Made by a program: the position numbers and the translations under genes. From positions 124,001 through 188,000 of the forward strand of contig JAQWPM010000021.1 of the NCBI GenBank assembly GCA_029245345.1: a stretch of DNA of 64,000 nt. Direction: 5' to 3'. The notes under the pieces were generated by a model. The model did not search any database and was not told the origin of the DNA. It worked only from the letters and a program-made list of their open reading frames with translations. This DNA is from Longimicrobiales bacterium (GTDB taxonomy: Bacteria; Gemmatimonadota; Gemmatimonadetes; Longimicrobiales; Gaopeijiaceae). Below are positions 35,853 to 44,898 of the stretch, one piece after another (within the stretch, counting starts at the first letter, position 1; each line of letters starts with the position of its first letter).

Positions 35853-36289
35853 CCGATCAGGTCCTGTTGCCGCTCGAGATCTTCTGGAGCCGCTTCATAA
35901 CGACTGCCACACTTAGTGAGGAGCGTCGCGGCCGCAAACACTCCGTCGGGGCGGAGCCGCCCTTCGAGCACAACCTCCACGTCGTCGGAAAACGTGTCTG
36001 GGAGCGCGTCACGGTACTCGACCGGGAAGCTCACCGATTCGTCGACGAGGTCTCGCACCAAGAAGGTGTGAAGCAGTTCGCCATCCACCCTGGCGTAGCT
36101 CCCAGGAATGACCTCGCCACTCACCTTTACCCCCACCTCGTGGAACGTCGGGTCGACCTCGACTCGCGCTAGGAGTTCGATGGGAGTGAGGTAGTAGACC
36201 ATGCTCTGACTGACCCCCGTCCACATCAGATAGGACACAATGGCAGCCACACCCACCAGACCCACCATGAATCGTCCGTGCTTTTTCAT
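35849..36289 (-). CDS. ccmE: Heme chaperone CcmE, CxxxY type
   Basis: CcmE carries heme from CcmC to CcmF. The 146-residue protein has an N-terminal membrane anchor (MVGLVGVAAIVSYLMWTG), the OB-fold core (VKVSGEVIPGSYARVDG), and the C-terminal heme motif TKCGSRY. Standard CcmE has His in HxxxY; here Cys127 replaces it, followed by Tyr131. This Cys form is known from Desulfovibrio and some archaea, in the variant called System I*. It starts at an ATG at 36289 and opens the cluster. Confidence 0.93.
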   Translation of the reverse strand: MKKHGRFMVGLVGVAAIVSYLMWTGVSQSMVYYLTPIELLARVEVDPTFHEVGVKVSGEVIPGSYARVDGELLHTFLVRDLVDESVSFPVEYRDALPDTFSDDVEVVLEGRLRPDGVFAAATLLTKCGSRYEAAPEDLERQQDLIG

Positions 36290-36448
36290 CTCTCAATCCT
36301 TGCCAGGGCTTGTTCTCAAGCCCGGAATCTAGTCGAGTCACTGGAGCCACTACCAGTCCGGAAAATCACCTACACAGACCTCCCGACCAAGCGAGGCGTA
36401 TTCCCCACAGGCAGCGGGAAAGCCATCGCGTCGCAGTGCGCGGGGAAT

Positions 36449-37048
36449 TCAAGCCGTCGGGGTGAGCCTTCCGAAGTCGTACCTCCAACCAGCTTCGGCC
36501 AAGAGATCAACGAACGCTACCACCGGGAAGCCCACAACCGAATAGTAGTCTCCCTCGAGACCCGTCACCAACGCGGCTCCAAGTCCCTGGATTCCGTAGG
36601 CGCCGGCTTTATCGAGCGGCTCCTCGGTCGCCACATAACGCGCGGCGTCCTCGGCTGAGAGCTCTCGAAATCGCACGACGGTTTCGACGACTCGGCTCAC
36701 GACGCCGTGAGCACCGGCGATCGCGATCCCGCTCATGACGACGTGGCTTCTCCCCGACAGAGAGAGCAGCATCTCAACGGCTTCTTCCGGCCCCGCGGGT
36801 TTCCCCAGGACCACATCCCCATCTACGACAACAGTGTCCCCTGCGATGATGAGCGCATCTGATTCCACAACAACAAGGGCGTCTGCCTTCGCACGTGCGA
36901 GTCGCTCAACGTGCTTAGAGGGTGCCTCACCGGGCTCGTACGTCTCGTCGACGTCCGCGGGGCGAATCACCGGATCGAGTCCGAGCTGGCGTAGAACGGC
37001 CGCCCGGCGTGGTGAGGCCGAGGCCAGTACGAGTCTGGGGCCGGTCAT
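36449..37048 (-). CDS. maf: Maf-family nucleotide pyrophosphatase
   Basis: Maf proteins hydrolyse non-canonical or modified nucleoside triphosphates and have been linked to septum formation. The 199-residue protein has the motifs LASASPRRAAVLRQLG, DETYEPGE, and IAGDTVVVDGDVVLGKP, then AYGIQGLGAALV. The ATG at 37048 overlaps the dtd stop (ATGA). It is the last gene of glmM-glmS-dtd-maf. A GGGCTTG-TTCT-CAAGCCC repeat at 36307-36324 lies between it and ccmE, without a T-run. Confidence 0.94.
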   Translation of the reverse strand: MTGPRLVLASASPRRAAVLRQLGLDPVIRPADVDETYEPGEAPSKHVERLARAKADALVVVESDALIIAGDTVVVDGDVVLGKPAGPEEAVEMLLSLSGRSHVVMSGIAIAGAHGVVSRVVETVVRFRELSAEDAARYVATEEPLDKAGAYGIQGLGAALVTGLEGDYYSVVGFPVVAFVDLLAEAGWRYDFGRLTPTA

Positions 37049-37488
37049 TCGCGCTCCAACACGAGGGTGACTGGACCATCGTTGACAAGCTCGACAGCCA
37101 TGTTCGCACCAAACTCACCCGTCTCGACTCGCCCAAAGCTCCTGCCTTTCAACTGCTGCACAAAGGACTCGTACAAGGGAATCGCTATATCAGGCGGAGC
37201 CGCTCGCACGAAGCTCGGCCGCCGACCCTTGGTCGTGTCGCCGTACAAGGTGAACTGGCTGACCACGAGGAGATCTCCGGAAATGTCATCCAGAGAGAGG
37301 TTCATTTTTTCGGCATCGTCGGGAAACACTCTCAGACCCATGATCTTCTCGGTCATCCACGCGATTTGATCCGGCCCGTCACCCTGAGTGAACCCGACGA
37401 GGAGAAGGTGCCCTCGACCCACCTCACCAATACGGACCCCGCCCACAGAGACCGAGGCTTTCTCTACTCGTTGGAGTACGACCCTCAC
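37045..37488 (-). CDS. dtd: D-aminoacyl-tRNA deacylase
   Basis: Dtd removes D-amino acids (and glycine) from mischarged tRNAs. The 147-residue protein has both active-site motifs: VVSQFTLYGDT (SQxxL) and GEFGANMAVELVNDGPVT (with the NxGP element). The GTG start at 37488 overlaps the glmS stop (GTGA). Confidence 0.97.
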   Translation of the reverse strand: MRVVLQRVEKASVSVGGVRIGEVGRGHLLLVGFTQGDGPDQIAWMTEKIMGLRVFPDDAEKMNLSLDDISGDLLVVSQFTLYGDTTKGRRPSFVRAAPPDIAIPLYESFVQQLKGRSFGRVETGEFGANMAVELVNDGPVTLVLERE

Positions 37489-39320
37489 TCCACTGTGACC
37501 GACTTCGCGAGGTTTCGCGGCTGGTCGACGTCAGTGCCTCGCAAGATCGCCATGTGGTAGGCCAGCAGTTGGAGGGGCACCGTCGTCAGGACCGGTAGCA
37601 ACGACGGGATCGTCTGCGGTACCCGAATCAGGTGATCCACCTTCCCCGCCAACTCCGGGGCGTCATCACTCACCACAGCAATGATCCGACCGTTCCTCGC
37701 CTTAAGCTCTTCGATGTTCGATACCACCTTCTGATACACCGCATCGCGCGGGGCCAAGACGACTACCGGCATGTCGTTGTCGATGAGCGCGATCGGCCCG
37801 TGCTTCATCTCCGCCGCAGGGTAACCCTCCGCATGGATGTAGCTGACCTCCTTCAACTTCAACGCCCCCTCGAGCGCGACAGGGAACTGATACCCTCGGC
37901 CGAGATAGAGGAAGTTGCGGGCGTCCGAGTACACTGCGGCCAAGTCGCGGAGTTCATCGTTGAGGGCGAGAACCTCCTCCACCTGATCAGGAAGCGCCTT
38001 CAGCGCCTGGACCATCTCTCGACCCTGCAGCACCGACATGTGCCGGCGGCGGCCTATGTAAAGCGTGAAGAGCGCAAGCGCCACAATCTGACTGGTGAAG
38101 GCCTTAGTCGACGCGACCCCGATTTCCGGGCCCGCGTGGAGGTACACCCCGAAGTCCGTGTCTCGAGCGATCGTCGACCCAACCGCATTCACGACCCCCA
38201 TGGTCGGTACGCCGCGTTGGGCCGCTTCCCTCATCGCCGCCAGAGTGTCCGCGGTCTCACCCGACTGACTGATCGCGAGGGCCATCGTGCCCTCTTCGAG
38301 AACCGAATTTCGGTAGCGAAATTCTGACGCGTACTCGACGTCCACCGGAATACGGGCAAGCTCTTCAAGCATGTACTCGCCGACGAGTCCCGCGTGCCAA
38401 CTCGTCCCGCACGCGGTCACCACGATTCGACGCATCTGGTCCAGCTCGAAATGGTGGTCCACGATCCCCCCGAGCCGCGCGTCACCTTCATCTTCGAGTA
38501 GTCGTCCTCGCATCACATCTCGCAGCGAGGAGGGCTGCTCGAAGATCTCCTTCAACATGAAGTGCTCGTACCCACCCTTCTCGATCGATTCCAGATCCCA
38601 GGTCACCTGATGGCTACCCCGATCGACCTCGGATCCTTCTAGCCGATAAGTGCGATACCCGTCGGATGTGAGAACCGCGTAGTCACCATCGTCCAGATAG
38701 ACGACTTCCCGCGTGTGGGCGATAACGGCTGCAGCATCCGAACCGGCGAGCATTTCACCGTTGTGCCCCACCCCGATCAGAAGAGGGCTTCCGTTGCGCG
38801 CGACAACGATCTTGTCGGGATCGCGGCTCGAAACGACCGCAATACCGTAGGCGCCCTCGACCAGCCGCAGCGCAGCAGCCACTGCGTCCTCCATTGGGTC
38901 ACCGTCAACCCACAGATGATCAATGAGATGGACGATGACTTCCGTGTCGGTCTCCGACACGAACGCGAAGCCCTCAGCGAGGAGTTGGGCTCGGATACTC
39001 TCGGCGTTTTCGAAGATCCCGTTGTGGACCATCGCAATGTCACCGGCACGCGAGGTGTGGGGGTGTGCGTTGGGCTGGGTGGGCGCTCCGTGTGTCGCCC
39101 AACGTGTGTGGCCGATGCCGCAGCCACAGTTCAGAGGTAACGCCCCGAGCGCCGCTTCCAAGACCCCCAGCTTCCCGGTCCGCTTCACGACCTTCAACCC
39201 GTCGCTATCGAGGAGCGCGACCCCTGCTGAGTCGTATCCACGATACTCCAGACGCTTCAAGCCTTCGAGGAGGACCGGCGCCGCGGCCTTCGGCCCGATG
39301 TATCCAACGATTCCACACAT
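37485..39320 (-). CDS. glmS: Glucosamine-6-phosphate synthase (isomerising)
   Basis: GlmS makes glucosamine-6-phosphate from fructose-6-phosphate and glutamine for peptidoglycan and LPS. The 611-residue protein begins MCGIVGYIG (the Cys becomes the N-terminal nucleophile), has the glutaminase region HTRWATHGAPTQPNAHPH, and two SIS domains (TACGTSWHAG, AISQSGETADT). It ends DQPRNLAKSVTVE, a standard tail. The ATG at 39320 has AGGAG upstream. Only 23 bases separate it from glmM, so there is no glmS ribozyme. Confidence 0.98.
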   Translation of the reverse strand: MCGIVGYIGPKAAAPVLLEGLKRLEYRGYDSAGVALLDSDGLKVVKRTGKLGVLEAALGALPLNCGCGIGHTRWATHGAPTQPNAHPHTSRAGDIAMVHNGIFENAESIRAQLLAEGFAFVSETDTEVIVHLIDHLWVDGDPMEDAVAAALRLVEGAYGIAVVSSRDPDKIVVARNGSPLLIGVGHNGEMLAGSDAAAVIAHTREVVYLDDGDYAVLTSDGYRTYRLEGSEVDRGSHQVTWDLESIEKGGYEHFMLKEIFEQPSSLRDVMRGRLLEDEGDARLGGIVDHHFELDQMRRIVVTACGTSWHAGLVGEYMLEELARIPVDVEYASEFRYRNSVLEEGTMALAISQSGETADTLAAMREAAQRGVPTMGVVNAVGSTIARDTDFGVYLHAGPEIGVASTKAFTSQIVALALFTLYIGRRRHMSVLQGREMVQALKALPDQVEEVLALNDELRDLAAVYSDARNFLYLGRGYQFPVALEGALKLKEVSYIHAEGYPAAEMKHGPIALIDNDMPVVVLAPRDAVYQKVVSNIEELKARNGRIIAVVSDDAPELAGKVDHLIRVPQTIPSLLPVLTTVPLQLLAYHMAILRGTDVDQPRNLAKSVTVE

Positions 39321-39343
39321 GTTTGGTTCTCCTAAGGGGCTGG

Positions 39344-40729
39344 TTAGGCCACGCCGTCGAGCAACTGAGCAGCCCGGTCGACGAGTTCCTGGGCGACCGA
39401 GCGCTCGCGCGCCTCCGCAATCAGCCTGACGATCGGCTCGGTACCCGAAGGCCTCACGTGAAGCCAGGCCGATCGGTCCTCCCACGCGAGCCGGAGTCCG
39501 TCGGCCCGGTCCACGGTACTGCCCGACAAATCGGCTTCAAGCGCTTCGTAAGCCGATGCCAAGGCTTCGCGCGGGAAGTCCACCTTCACTTTGACGATCT
39601 CATAATTCGGCCACCGTGCGGCGGCTTCCGAGGCCGTCACGTTTTCATCAACCAAGTGCTGCAAGACGAGGGCCGCTGCAAGGGGTGCATCCCTAGTGTG
39701 GTGTAGCGCGGACAGAATCACACCGCCATTCCCTTCACCCCCCACGACCGCATCTTCGGCCTGCATGCGGCGGGCGACGTTGACCTCGCCGACCGGCGAC
39801 CGAAAGATCGGGGCATGAAAGGCGCGGGCCACGTCTTCCACCACCTGACTCGTAGAAAGATTCGTCACAACCGGCCCCGGCGAGCGACGTAGCACGGCAG
39901 CAGAAGCAAGCGCCAACGTGAGGTCCTCGCCCATCGCAGTGCCGGTTTCGTCCACCAACGAGAGACGGTCGGCATCCGGGTCCACCGCCAAACCGATGTC
40001 GGCCCCAATGTCTCGGACCAATGCTCCCAGATCCGCCAAGTTCGCGGCAGTCGGCTCCGGATCTCTGGGGAAACGGCCATCCGGCTCCATCCCGATTCCT
40101 TCGAACTCGCAGCCGAGTCTTTCCAGCAGATCCTGCATCGCAGGGCCGCCGGCACCTCTGACGCAATCAACGGCGACCTTCAGCTTGCGCGCCTGTAGCG
40201 CTGGCACGTCTAGATGCGGCAGAGCCAAGATCTCTTCGAGATGACGCGCCCATGCATCAGCGTCGGTGGTGACTTCGCCCAAGGCATCCCACGCAGCTCG
40301 CTTCGGTTCCCTCGACGTCAACGCCACCCGGAAACGTCCGGACAGATCAGCATCCAGAAAGATGCCCTCACTATCGACGAGCTTGAGCGCGTTCCACTGC
40401 GCCGGGTTGTGGCTCGCAGTAACACACATGCCGCCGATCGCCTCACTGTCCTCTACGGCCAATAACAAGGTGGGCGTAGGCACCACGCCCAAGTCGACGA
40501 CGTCGACACCAACCGACTGGAGACCCGCGATGACAGCCCTTGAGAACATCGGGCCAGAAGTGCGGGAGTCGCGAGCGACGCAGATCGGACCGTCACCACG
40601 TTCGCCCAGCATGAATGTCCCGAAAGAAGCAGCAATACCCGCCATGAGTTCCGGCGTCAGTGGGTCGGCGACACGGCCTCGAACGCCGGAGACGCTGACC
40701 ATGAGATTCTCGGGGAGATCGATTGGCAC
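39344..40729 (-). CDS. glmM: Phosphoglucosamine mutase (phosphohexomutase family)
   Basis: GlmM converts glucosamine-6-phosphate to glucosamine-1-phosphate. The product of 461 residues has the phosphoserine loop VTASHNPAQWNALK (Ser106), the metal-binding loop LAVDPDADRLSLVDE, the sugar-binding EGNGGVIL and the phosphate-binding LHVRPSGTEPIVR. The loop GEGNGG and the partner glmS favour glucosamine over glucose or mannose. Start: GTG at 40729 fits the N-terminus; an in-frame ATG lies nine codons later, and a longer GTG start at 40795 is less likely. Confidence 0.88.
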   Translation of the reverse strand: MPIDLPENLMVSVSGVRGRVADPLTPELMAGIAASFGTFMLGERGDGPICVARDSRTSGPMFSRAVIAGLQSVGVDVVDLGVVPTPTLLLAVEDSEAIGGMCVTASHNPAQWNALKLVDSEGIFLDADLSGRFRVALTSREPKRAAWDALGEVTTDADAWARHLEEILALPHLDVPALQARKLKVAVDCVRGAGGPAMQDLLERLGCEFEGIGMEPDGRFPRDPEPTAANLADLGALVRDIGADIGLAVDPDADRLSLVDETGTAMGEDLTLALASAAVLRRSPGPVVTNLSTSQVVEDVARAFHAPIFRSPVGEVNVARRMQAEDAVVGGEGNGGVILSALHHTRDAPLAAALVLQHLVDENVTASEAAARWPNYEIVKVKVDFPREALASAYEALEADLSGSTVDRADGLRLAWEDRSAWLHVRPSGTEPIVRLIAEARERSVAQELVDRAAQLLDGVA

Positions 40730-40904
40730 GGGATGTCTCGAATTCGCTGGAAATGCGCATTGTTTCAGGAGTTGCGCCCGACACGAGAACTTCACGCAAC
40801 CCAGCAGACGGCGTCAACAGACACGGATCGAAGCCGCTGGCGAGGGCGCGGAGATGGGGTAGATTGGGCGCGCCACATAGCCCCAACCTCCCAGGATAGC
40901 ATCC

Positions 40905-42068
40905 ATGAGCAAACGGTCCTTCGAAGGCCTCGGATTCGGCACCCGCGCGGTGCACGCCGGCGTCTCCCCAGAGCCGACCACTGGCGCGATCATGACGCCC
41001 ATTTTCCAAACGTCCACGTACGTGCAACCAGCCGTGGGCGAACCACTTGGTGGGAGCTACGACTACGGAAGAACAGCGAATCCTACGCGGGAAGCGCTCG
41101 AGGCTAATTTTGCTGCACTGGAGGGAGGCGCACAGGGAGTCGCCTTCGCGTCCGGACTCGCGGCCATCGAAGCCATCGTCAAACGGCTGTCGGCGGGCGA
41201 TCACGTCGTCAGTGAGGAAAACACCTACGGCGGCACGACGCGCATGTTCAACCACGTGCTGAGTCGGTTCGGGATCGAATTCTCCTATGTGGACACACGC
41301 GATCAGGACGCGATCGCGGCCGCGCTCCGCCCGGAGACGAAGCTGATCCACGTCGAGACGCCGACCAATCCAATGATGCGCCTGTGCGACATTCGCGCGA
41401 CGGCGGAGCTTGCTCATGGTGCGGGGGCACTGTTGTCGGTCGACAACACGTTCGCCTCCCCCTACAACCAGCAGCCACTGGGACTCGGCGCGGACTTCAC
41501 GGTCCATTCGTCGACCAAGTACATCAACGGTCACTCCGACGTCATCGGCGGACTGGTGTCCGTCCGAGACGAGACGCTCTATGACGAGCTGATGTTCATC
41601 CGAAAATCCTCGGGTGCGGTACCCGGCCCGATGGACTGCTGGCTAACCCTCCGCGGAACCAAGACCCTCCACCTCCGCATGCGGCAACACAATGCGAACG
41701 GAATGGCCATTGCGAAGTTCCTCGAAGCCCACAGTGCGGTCGACGCCGTGCACTACCCCGGTCTCGAGTCACACCCCCAACACGATCTCGCAAAGCGACA
41801 GATGACCGGGTTCACCGGAATGGTATCCGTCGACGTCGGCACGCTCGAACGTGCAAAGGCCCTTACCGAACACCTCCGCTTCTTCGCACTCGCAGAGAGT
41901 CTCGGCGGTGTCGAATCCCTGATCAGTGTTCCGGCGCTCATGACCCATGGCTCTGTACCGGAGGACCGACGTGAAGCGATGGGGATCACCCAGGGACTCG
42001 TGCGGCTCTCCGTGGGGGTCGAGGACGAGGCGGATTTGATCAACGACTTAGACCGGGTGCTCAGCTAG
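40905..42068 (+). CDS. Cystathionine gamma-synthase/lyase-type PLP enzyme
   Basis: The 387-residue protein belongs to the trans-sulfuration family (MetB, MetC, Met gamma-lyase). The PLP lysine is K205 in HSSTKYINGHSDVIGG. Other landmarks: YDYGRTANPTREALEANF, ENTYGGTTRMF, HVETPTNPMM and SVDNTFASPYNQ. The sequence leans to cystathionine gamma-synthase or gamma-lyase; specificity within the family is hard to read. It is divergent from glmM; the 175-base gap should hold both promoters. A second family member is at 59754-60929. Confidence 0.9.
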   Translation: MSKRSFEGLGFGTRAVHAGVSPEPTTGAIMTPIFQTSTYVQPAVGEPLGGSYDYGRTANPTREALEANFAALEGGAQGVAFASGLAAIEAIVKRLSAGDHVVSEENTYGGTTRMFNHVLSRFGIEFSYVDTRDQDAIAAALRPETKLIHVETPTNPMMRLCDIRATAELAHGAGALLSVDNTFASPYNQQPLGLGADFTVHSSTKYINGHSDVIGGLVSVRDETLYDELMFIRKSSGAVPGPMDCWLTLRGTKTLHLRMRQHNANGMAIAKFLEAHSAVDAVHYPGLESHPQHDLAKRQMTGFTGMVSVDVGTLERAKALTEHLRFFALAESLGGVESLISVPALMTHGSVPEDRREAMGITQGLVRLSVGVEDEADLINDLDRVLS

Positions 42069-42187
42069 TTGCAGCACGGCGCTCAGCGCCTGAAACTGAC
42101 ACCGTATAGGCCCCGTAGGGGGCTGCGAGCGTCGGCATCCCTCCCACCAGGCGCGTGAGGGAAATCAAACGCAAGAGGATTATAGAC

Positions 42188-43195
42188 ATGGCGGAAGACC
42201 AGGACGGCACTGTGGAGCAGGTAGAGAACGGCGGAGCGAAGGCTCGCCGAATCCTGACCGACATTGCCCCACATTCATGGGAGCACCCGGCCGACAAGGC
42301 CGCGTTGCAGGCGCTCAGGCGCATTCCTGTATTCGACGACATCCTTCGTAAGATCTTCGGCTTTATGACCGAACGCGCGTTTCGACTCGCGTTTCAGGCA
42401 AGTGCAGTACAGGTCAGCGAGAAGCAGTTTCCGAAGGTTTATCAGATCTACAAGGAGAGCCTCAAGACGCTCGACGTCCACGAGGAGTATCCGCTCTTCA
42501 TCTCCCAAACCCCGATCGTAAACGCTGGGGCATGGGGCATGGAAAAGCCGTTCATCATTTTGAACTCGGGTACCGTCCGCCTTCTCGACGACGACCAACT
42601 CGCATACGTGATCGGGCACGAGATCGGTCACATCGTCAGCGATCACGTTCTCTACAAGTCGATGACCGTGATCCTGCTCAACCTGGCGACAATGGGCTTC
42701 CCCATTGTCGGCCTGGCGGCACGTGCCATCTTGGTTGCGCTTCTTGAATGGCAGCGTAAATCAGAGCTGTCTTCGGATCGCGCCGGCCTCCTCACCGTGC
42801 AGGATCCCGAGATCGTACTCGGTACCATGCTCAAGATGGCCGGTGGCGGAGACGATGCAGAGACAGACCTCCAGGAGTACATCGTTCAGGCGGAGGAGTA
42901 CCGCGAGGGCGGCGACGTCGTCGACCAGGTCTTCAAAGTCTTGAATCTCCTGGCCCAGACCCACCCCTTCTACACGATCCGTGTGAACGAGCTACGTGCG
43001 TGGATCGAATCGGGCGATTACGACCGGATCATCCGAGGGGAGTACGCACGTCGGGGCGAGGCAGATCCCGCTTACCAGGAGGACCTGAAACAGGCCGCGT
43101 CTGCCTACGCAGAGGACGCCAAGGACTTCCTGGACACTATCGGCGACGCCGCGAAGCGTATGGGCTCGGACTTCGTGAGCGGCTTCAAGCAGTAG
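42188..43195 (+). CDS. M48-family zinc metalloprotease with a central membrane segment
   Basis: The 335-residue protein has HExxH as VIGHEIGHIVSDH (His144, Glu145, His148) and the downstream third ligand region ELSSDRAGLL. A hydrophobic stretch between them (VILLNLATMGFPIVGLAARA) fits the family. It has no N-terminal signal. HtpX-like or related peptidases degrade misfolded membrane proteins. The ATG at 42188 has AGAGG upstream; a longer in-frame GTG start exists but is weaker. A strong terminator follows. Confidence 0.88.
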   Translation: MAEDQDGTVEQVENGGAKARRILTDIAPHSWEHPADKAALQALRRIPVFDDILRKIFGFMTERAFRLAFQASAVQVSEKQFPKVYQIYKESLKTLDVHEEYPLFISQTPIVNAGAWGMEKPFIILNSGTVRLLDDDQLAYVIGHEIGHIVSDHVLYKSMTVILLNLATMGFPIVGLAARAILVALLEWQRKSELSSDRAGLLTVQDPEIVLGTMLKMAGGGDDAETDLQEYIVQAEEYREGGDVVDQVFKVLNLLAQTHPFYTIRVNELRAWIESGDYDRIIRGEYARRGEADPAYQEDLKQAASAYAEDAKDFLDTIGDAAKRMGSDFVSGFKQ

Positions 43196-43214
43196 GCGTG
43201 ACAGGCCAAGGTGA

Positions 43215-43252
43215 GGGGTGACCGGGTAAGAGCCCGGCCACCCCTTTTTTTT
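43215..43252 (+). terminator. Rho-independent terminator after the M48 protease gene
   Basis: An inverted repeat (GGGGTGACCGGG with CCCGGCCACCCC, one mismatch) is followed by eight Ts. It ends transcription before purD. Confidence 0.93.
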
Positions 43253-43279
43253 CGTCCGCCGAAGCGTAGACTCTGGCCC

Positions 43280-44563
43280 ATGCGCATTCTTATCGTTGGT
43301 AATGGCGGGCGCGAACACGCCCTTCTTTGGAAACTCCGCCGGGATGCCCCGAGCGCCGAGTTCTTCGCAACTCAACCGAACGGCGGCATGGCCGACCTGT
43401 GCACCCCGGTGGAGATCGCCCCTGGGGACATCACAGCCCTTTCCGGCTGGGCGGCGGCACACCACATCGACCTTACCGTGGTCGGTCCGGAAGCGCCGTT
43501 GGCGGCGGGTATCGTCGACCGCTTCGAGCGAAAAGGTCTCCCGATTTTCGGGCCTTCGCAGGCGGCCGCTCGTATCGAATCGAGCAAAGCGTTCTCTAAG
43601 GACCTGATGCGCACCTCAGGGATCCCGACCGCGGAGTACCGGACCTTCACGAACCTCGCAGGCGCAGAGGAATGGGTGCGGAGCCAGGGAGCACCTATCG
43701 TTGTCAAAGCCTCCGGCTTGGCGGCAGGGAAAGGCGCCGTAGTGTGCATGACCGAGGGCGAGGCGTTGGAAACACTCCGGTCGATGTTGGGCGACCTCAC
43801 TTTCGGCGAAGCTGGGCGCGAAGTGGTGATCGAGGCGTTCATGGAGGGTGAAGAGATTTCCGTCTTCGCAGTAACGGACGGAGTCAACGCTCTCATCCTC
43901 CCCCCGTCCCAAGATCACAAACGGGTGGGAGAGGGAGACACCGGACCGAACACCGGAGGTATGGGCGCCTACGCTCCTGTATCCATCGCCACTAAAGAAC
44001 TGATGGAGGAGGCGCGCAACGTCGTGATCCTCCCCACGCTCCGGGCGATGGCGGCTGAGGGCTCTCCGTTCAAAGGGCTCCTGTACGCGGGGCTCATGCA
44101 GACAGCCGACGGCATCAAGGTCGTCGAGTTCAACTGCCGGTTCGGTGACCCTGAAACTCAAGTGGTGCTCCCCATGATGGAGGGCTCACTCCTTGAACCG
44201 ATGCTGGCTGTCGCCCGTGGCAGCCTCCTCCACTCAGGCTTCGCGCCAGCCCGATCTGGTGCAGCGGTATCGACCGTCGTCGCCTCCGGTGGCTATCCCG
44301 GATCGTACGAAAAAGGCAAACCCATCACGCTGCCCTCCGATCTGGAGTCCGACGACTTGGTGGTATTCCATGCGGGAACCAAGCCAAGCGAGGAGGGCCT
44401 GCTCACGTCAGGCGGCAGAGTCCTCGCGGTGACCTCGGTTGCAGCCACGCTCGCAGAAGCGAGCACCAACAGTCGTGCAGGTGCCAATGCGATTGAATTC
44501 GAGGGAGCCTTCCACCGTAACGACATTGGGTGGAGAGAACTCGAACGCCGGGGAGAAAGATGA
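43280..44563 (+). CDS. purD: Phosphoribosylamine-glycine ligase (GAR synthetase)
   Basis: PurD catalyses the second step of purine synthesis. The 427-residue protein starts MRILIVGNGGREHALLW and shows ATP-grasp landmarks: VVKASGLAAGKGAVVCM, SVFAVTDGVNALILPPSQDH, GDTGPNTGGMGAYAP and the C-terminal VVEFNCRFGDPETQVVLP. The ATG at 43280 is chosen over a longer in-frame start that runs into the terminator. Its stop overlaps the next gene (ATGA). Confidence 0.98.
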   Translation: MRILIVGNGGREHALLWKLRRDAPSAEFFATQPNGGMADLCTPVEIAPGDITALSGWAAAHHIDLTVVGPEAPLAAGIVDRFERKGLPIFGPSQAAARIESSKAFSKDLMRTSGIPTAEYRTFTNLAGAEEWVRSQGAPIVVKASGLAAGKGAVVCMTEGEALETLRSMLGDLTFGEAGREVVIEAFMEGEEISVFAVTDGVNALILPPSQDHKRVGEGDTGPNTGGMGAYAPVSIATKELMEEARNVVILPTLRAMAAEGSPFKGLLYAGLMQTADGIKVVEFNCRFGDPETQVVLPMMEGSLLEPMLAVARGSLLHSGFAPARSGAAVSTVVASGGYPGSYEKGKPITLPSDLESDDLVVFHAGTKPSEEGLLTSGGRVLAVTSVAATLAEASTNSRAGANAIEFEGAFHRNDIGWRELERRGER

Positions 44564-44880
44564 TCACAACAACAACCCATTCGATCGAAGGAACGGTGGT
44601 CACAGCTTATCTTGGGATCGTCGTGGGTGAAGCCATTATCGGAGCCAACATCATCAAGGATCTTTTCGCGGGGGTACGCGACGTCGTTCGTGGACGCACG
44701 GGCGCGTGCGAAGAGGCGTTGCGCACCGCGAGAGCGCGCGCCCTCCGAGAGATGTCGCCCAAAGCTCAGGAACTCGGCGCATACGCGGTGATCGGAGTGG
44801 ACATCGATTACGAAGTCCTTGGAAAAGCTGGCAGCATGTTGATGGTGACCTCAGCCGGGACGGCCGTGAAACTCGGGTGA
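44560..44880 (+). CDS. YbjQ/UPF0145 family protein
   Basis: This 106-residue protein has the family pattern GTVVTAYLGIVVGEAIIGAN, an EEALRTARARALREM helix and AQELGAYAVIGVDIDYE. YbjQ forms a pentameric ring fold; the function is unknown and a heavy-metal-binding role has only been proposed. Its ATG overlaps the purD stop, so it is translated with purD. Confidence 0.9.
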   Translation: MITTTTHSIEGTVVTAYLGIVVGEAIIGANIIKDLFAGVRDVVRGRTGACEEALRTARARALREMSPKAQELGAYAVIGVDIDYEVLGKAGSMLMVTSAGTAVKLG

Positions 44881-44898
44881 GTCCGAGACGCGTAAGAA

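Noticed and set aside
39321-39343. glmS ribozyme
   Set aside because: Only 23 bases separate glmM and glmS, too few for it.
40730-40904. SAM riboswitch before the trans-sulfuration gene
   Set aside because: No conserved stems or core bases of SAM riboswitches could be found.
42105-42125. GC-rich hairpin after the gene at 40905-42068 as a terminator
   Set aside because: The stem is short and no T-run follows.
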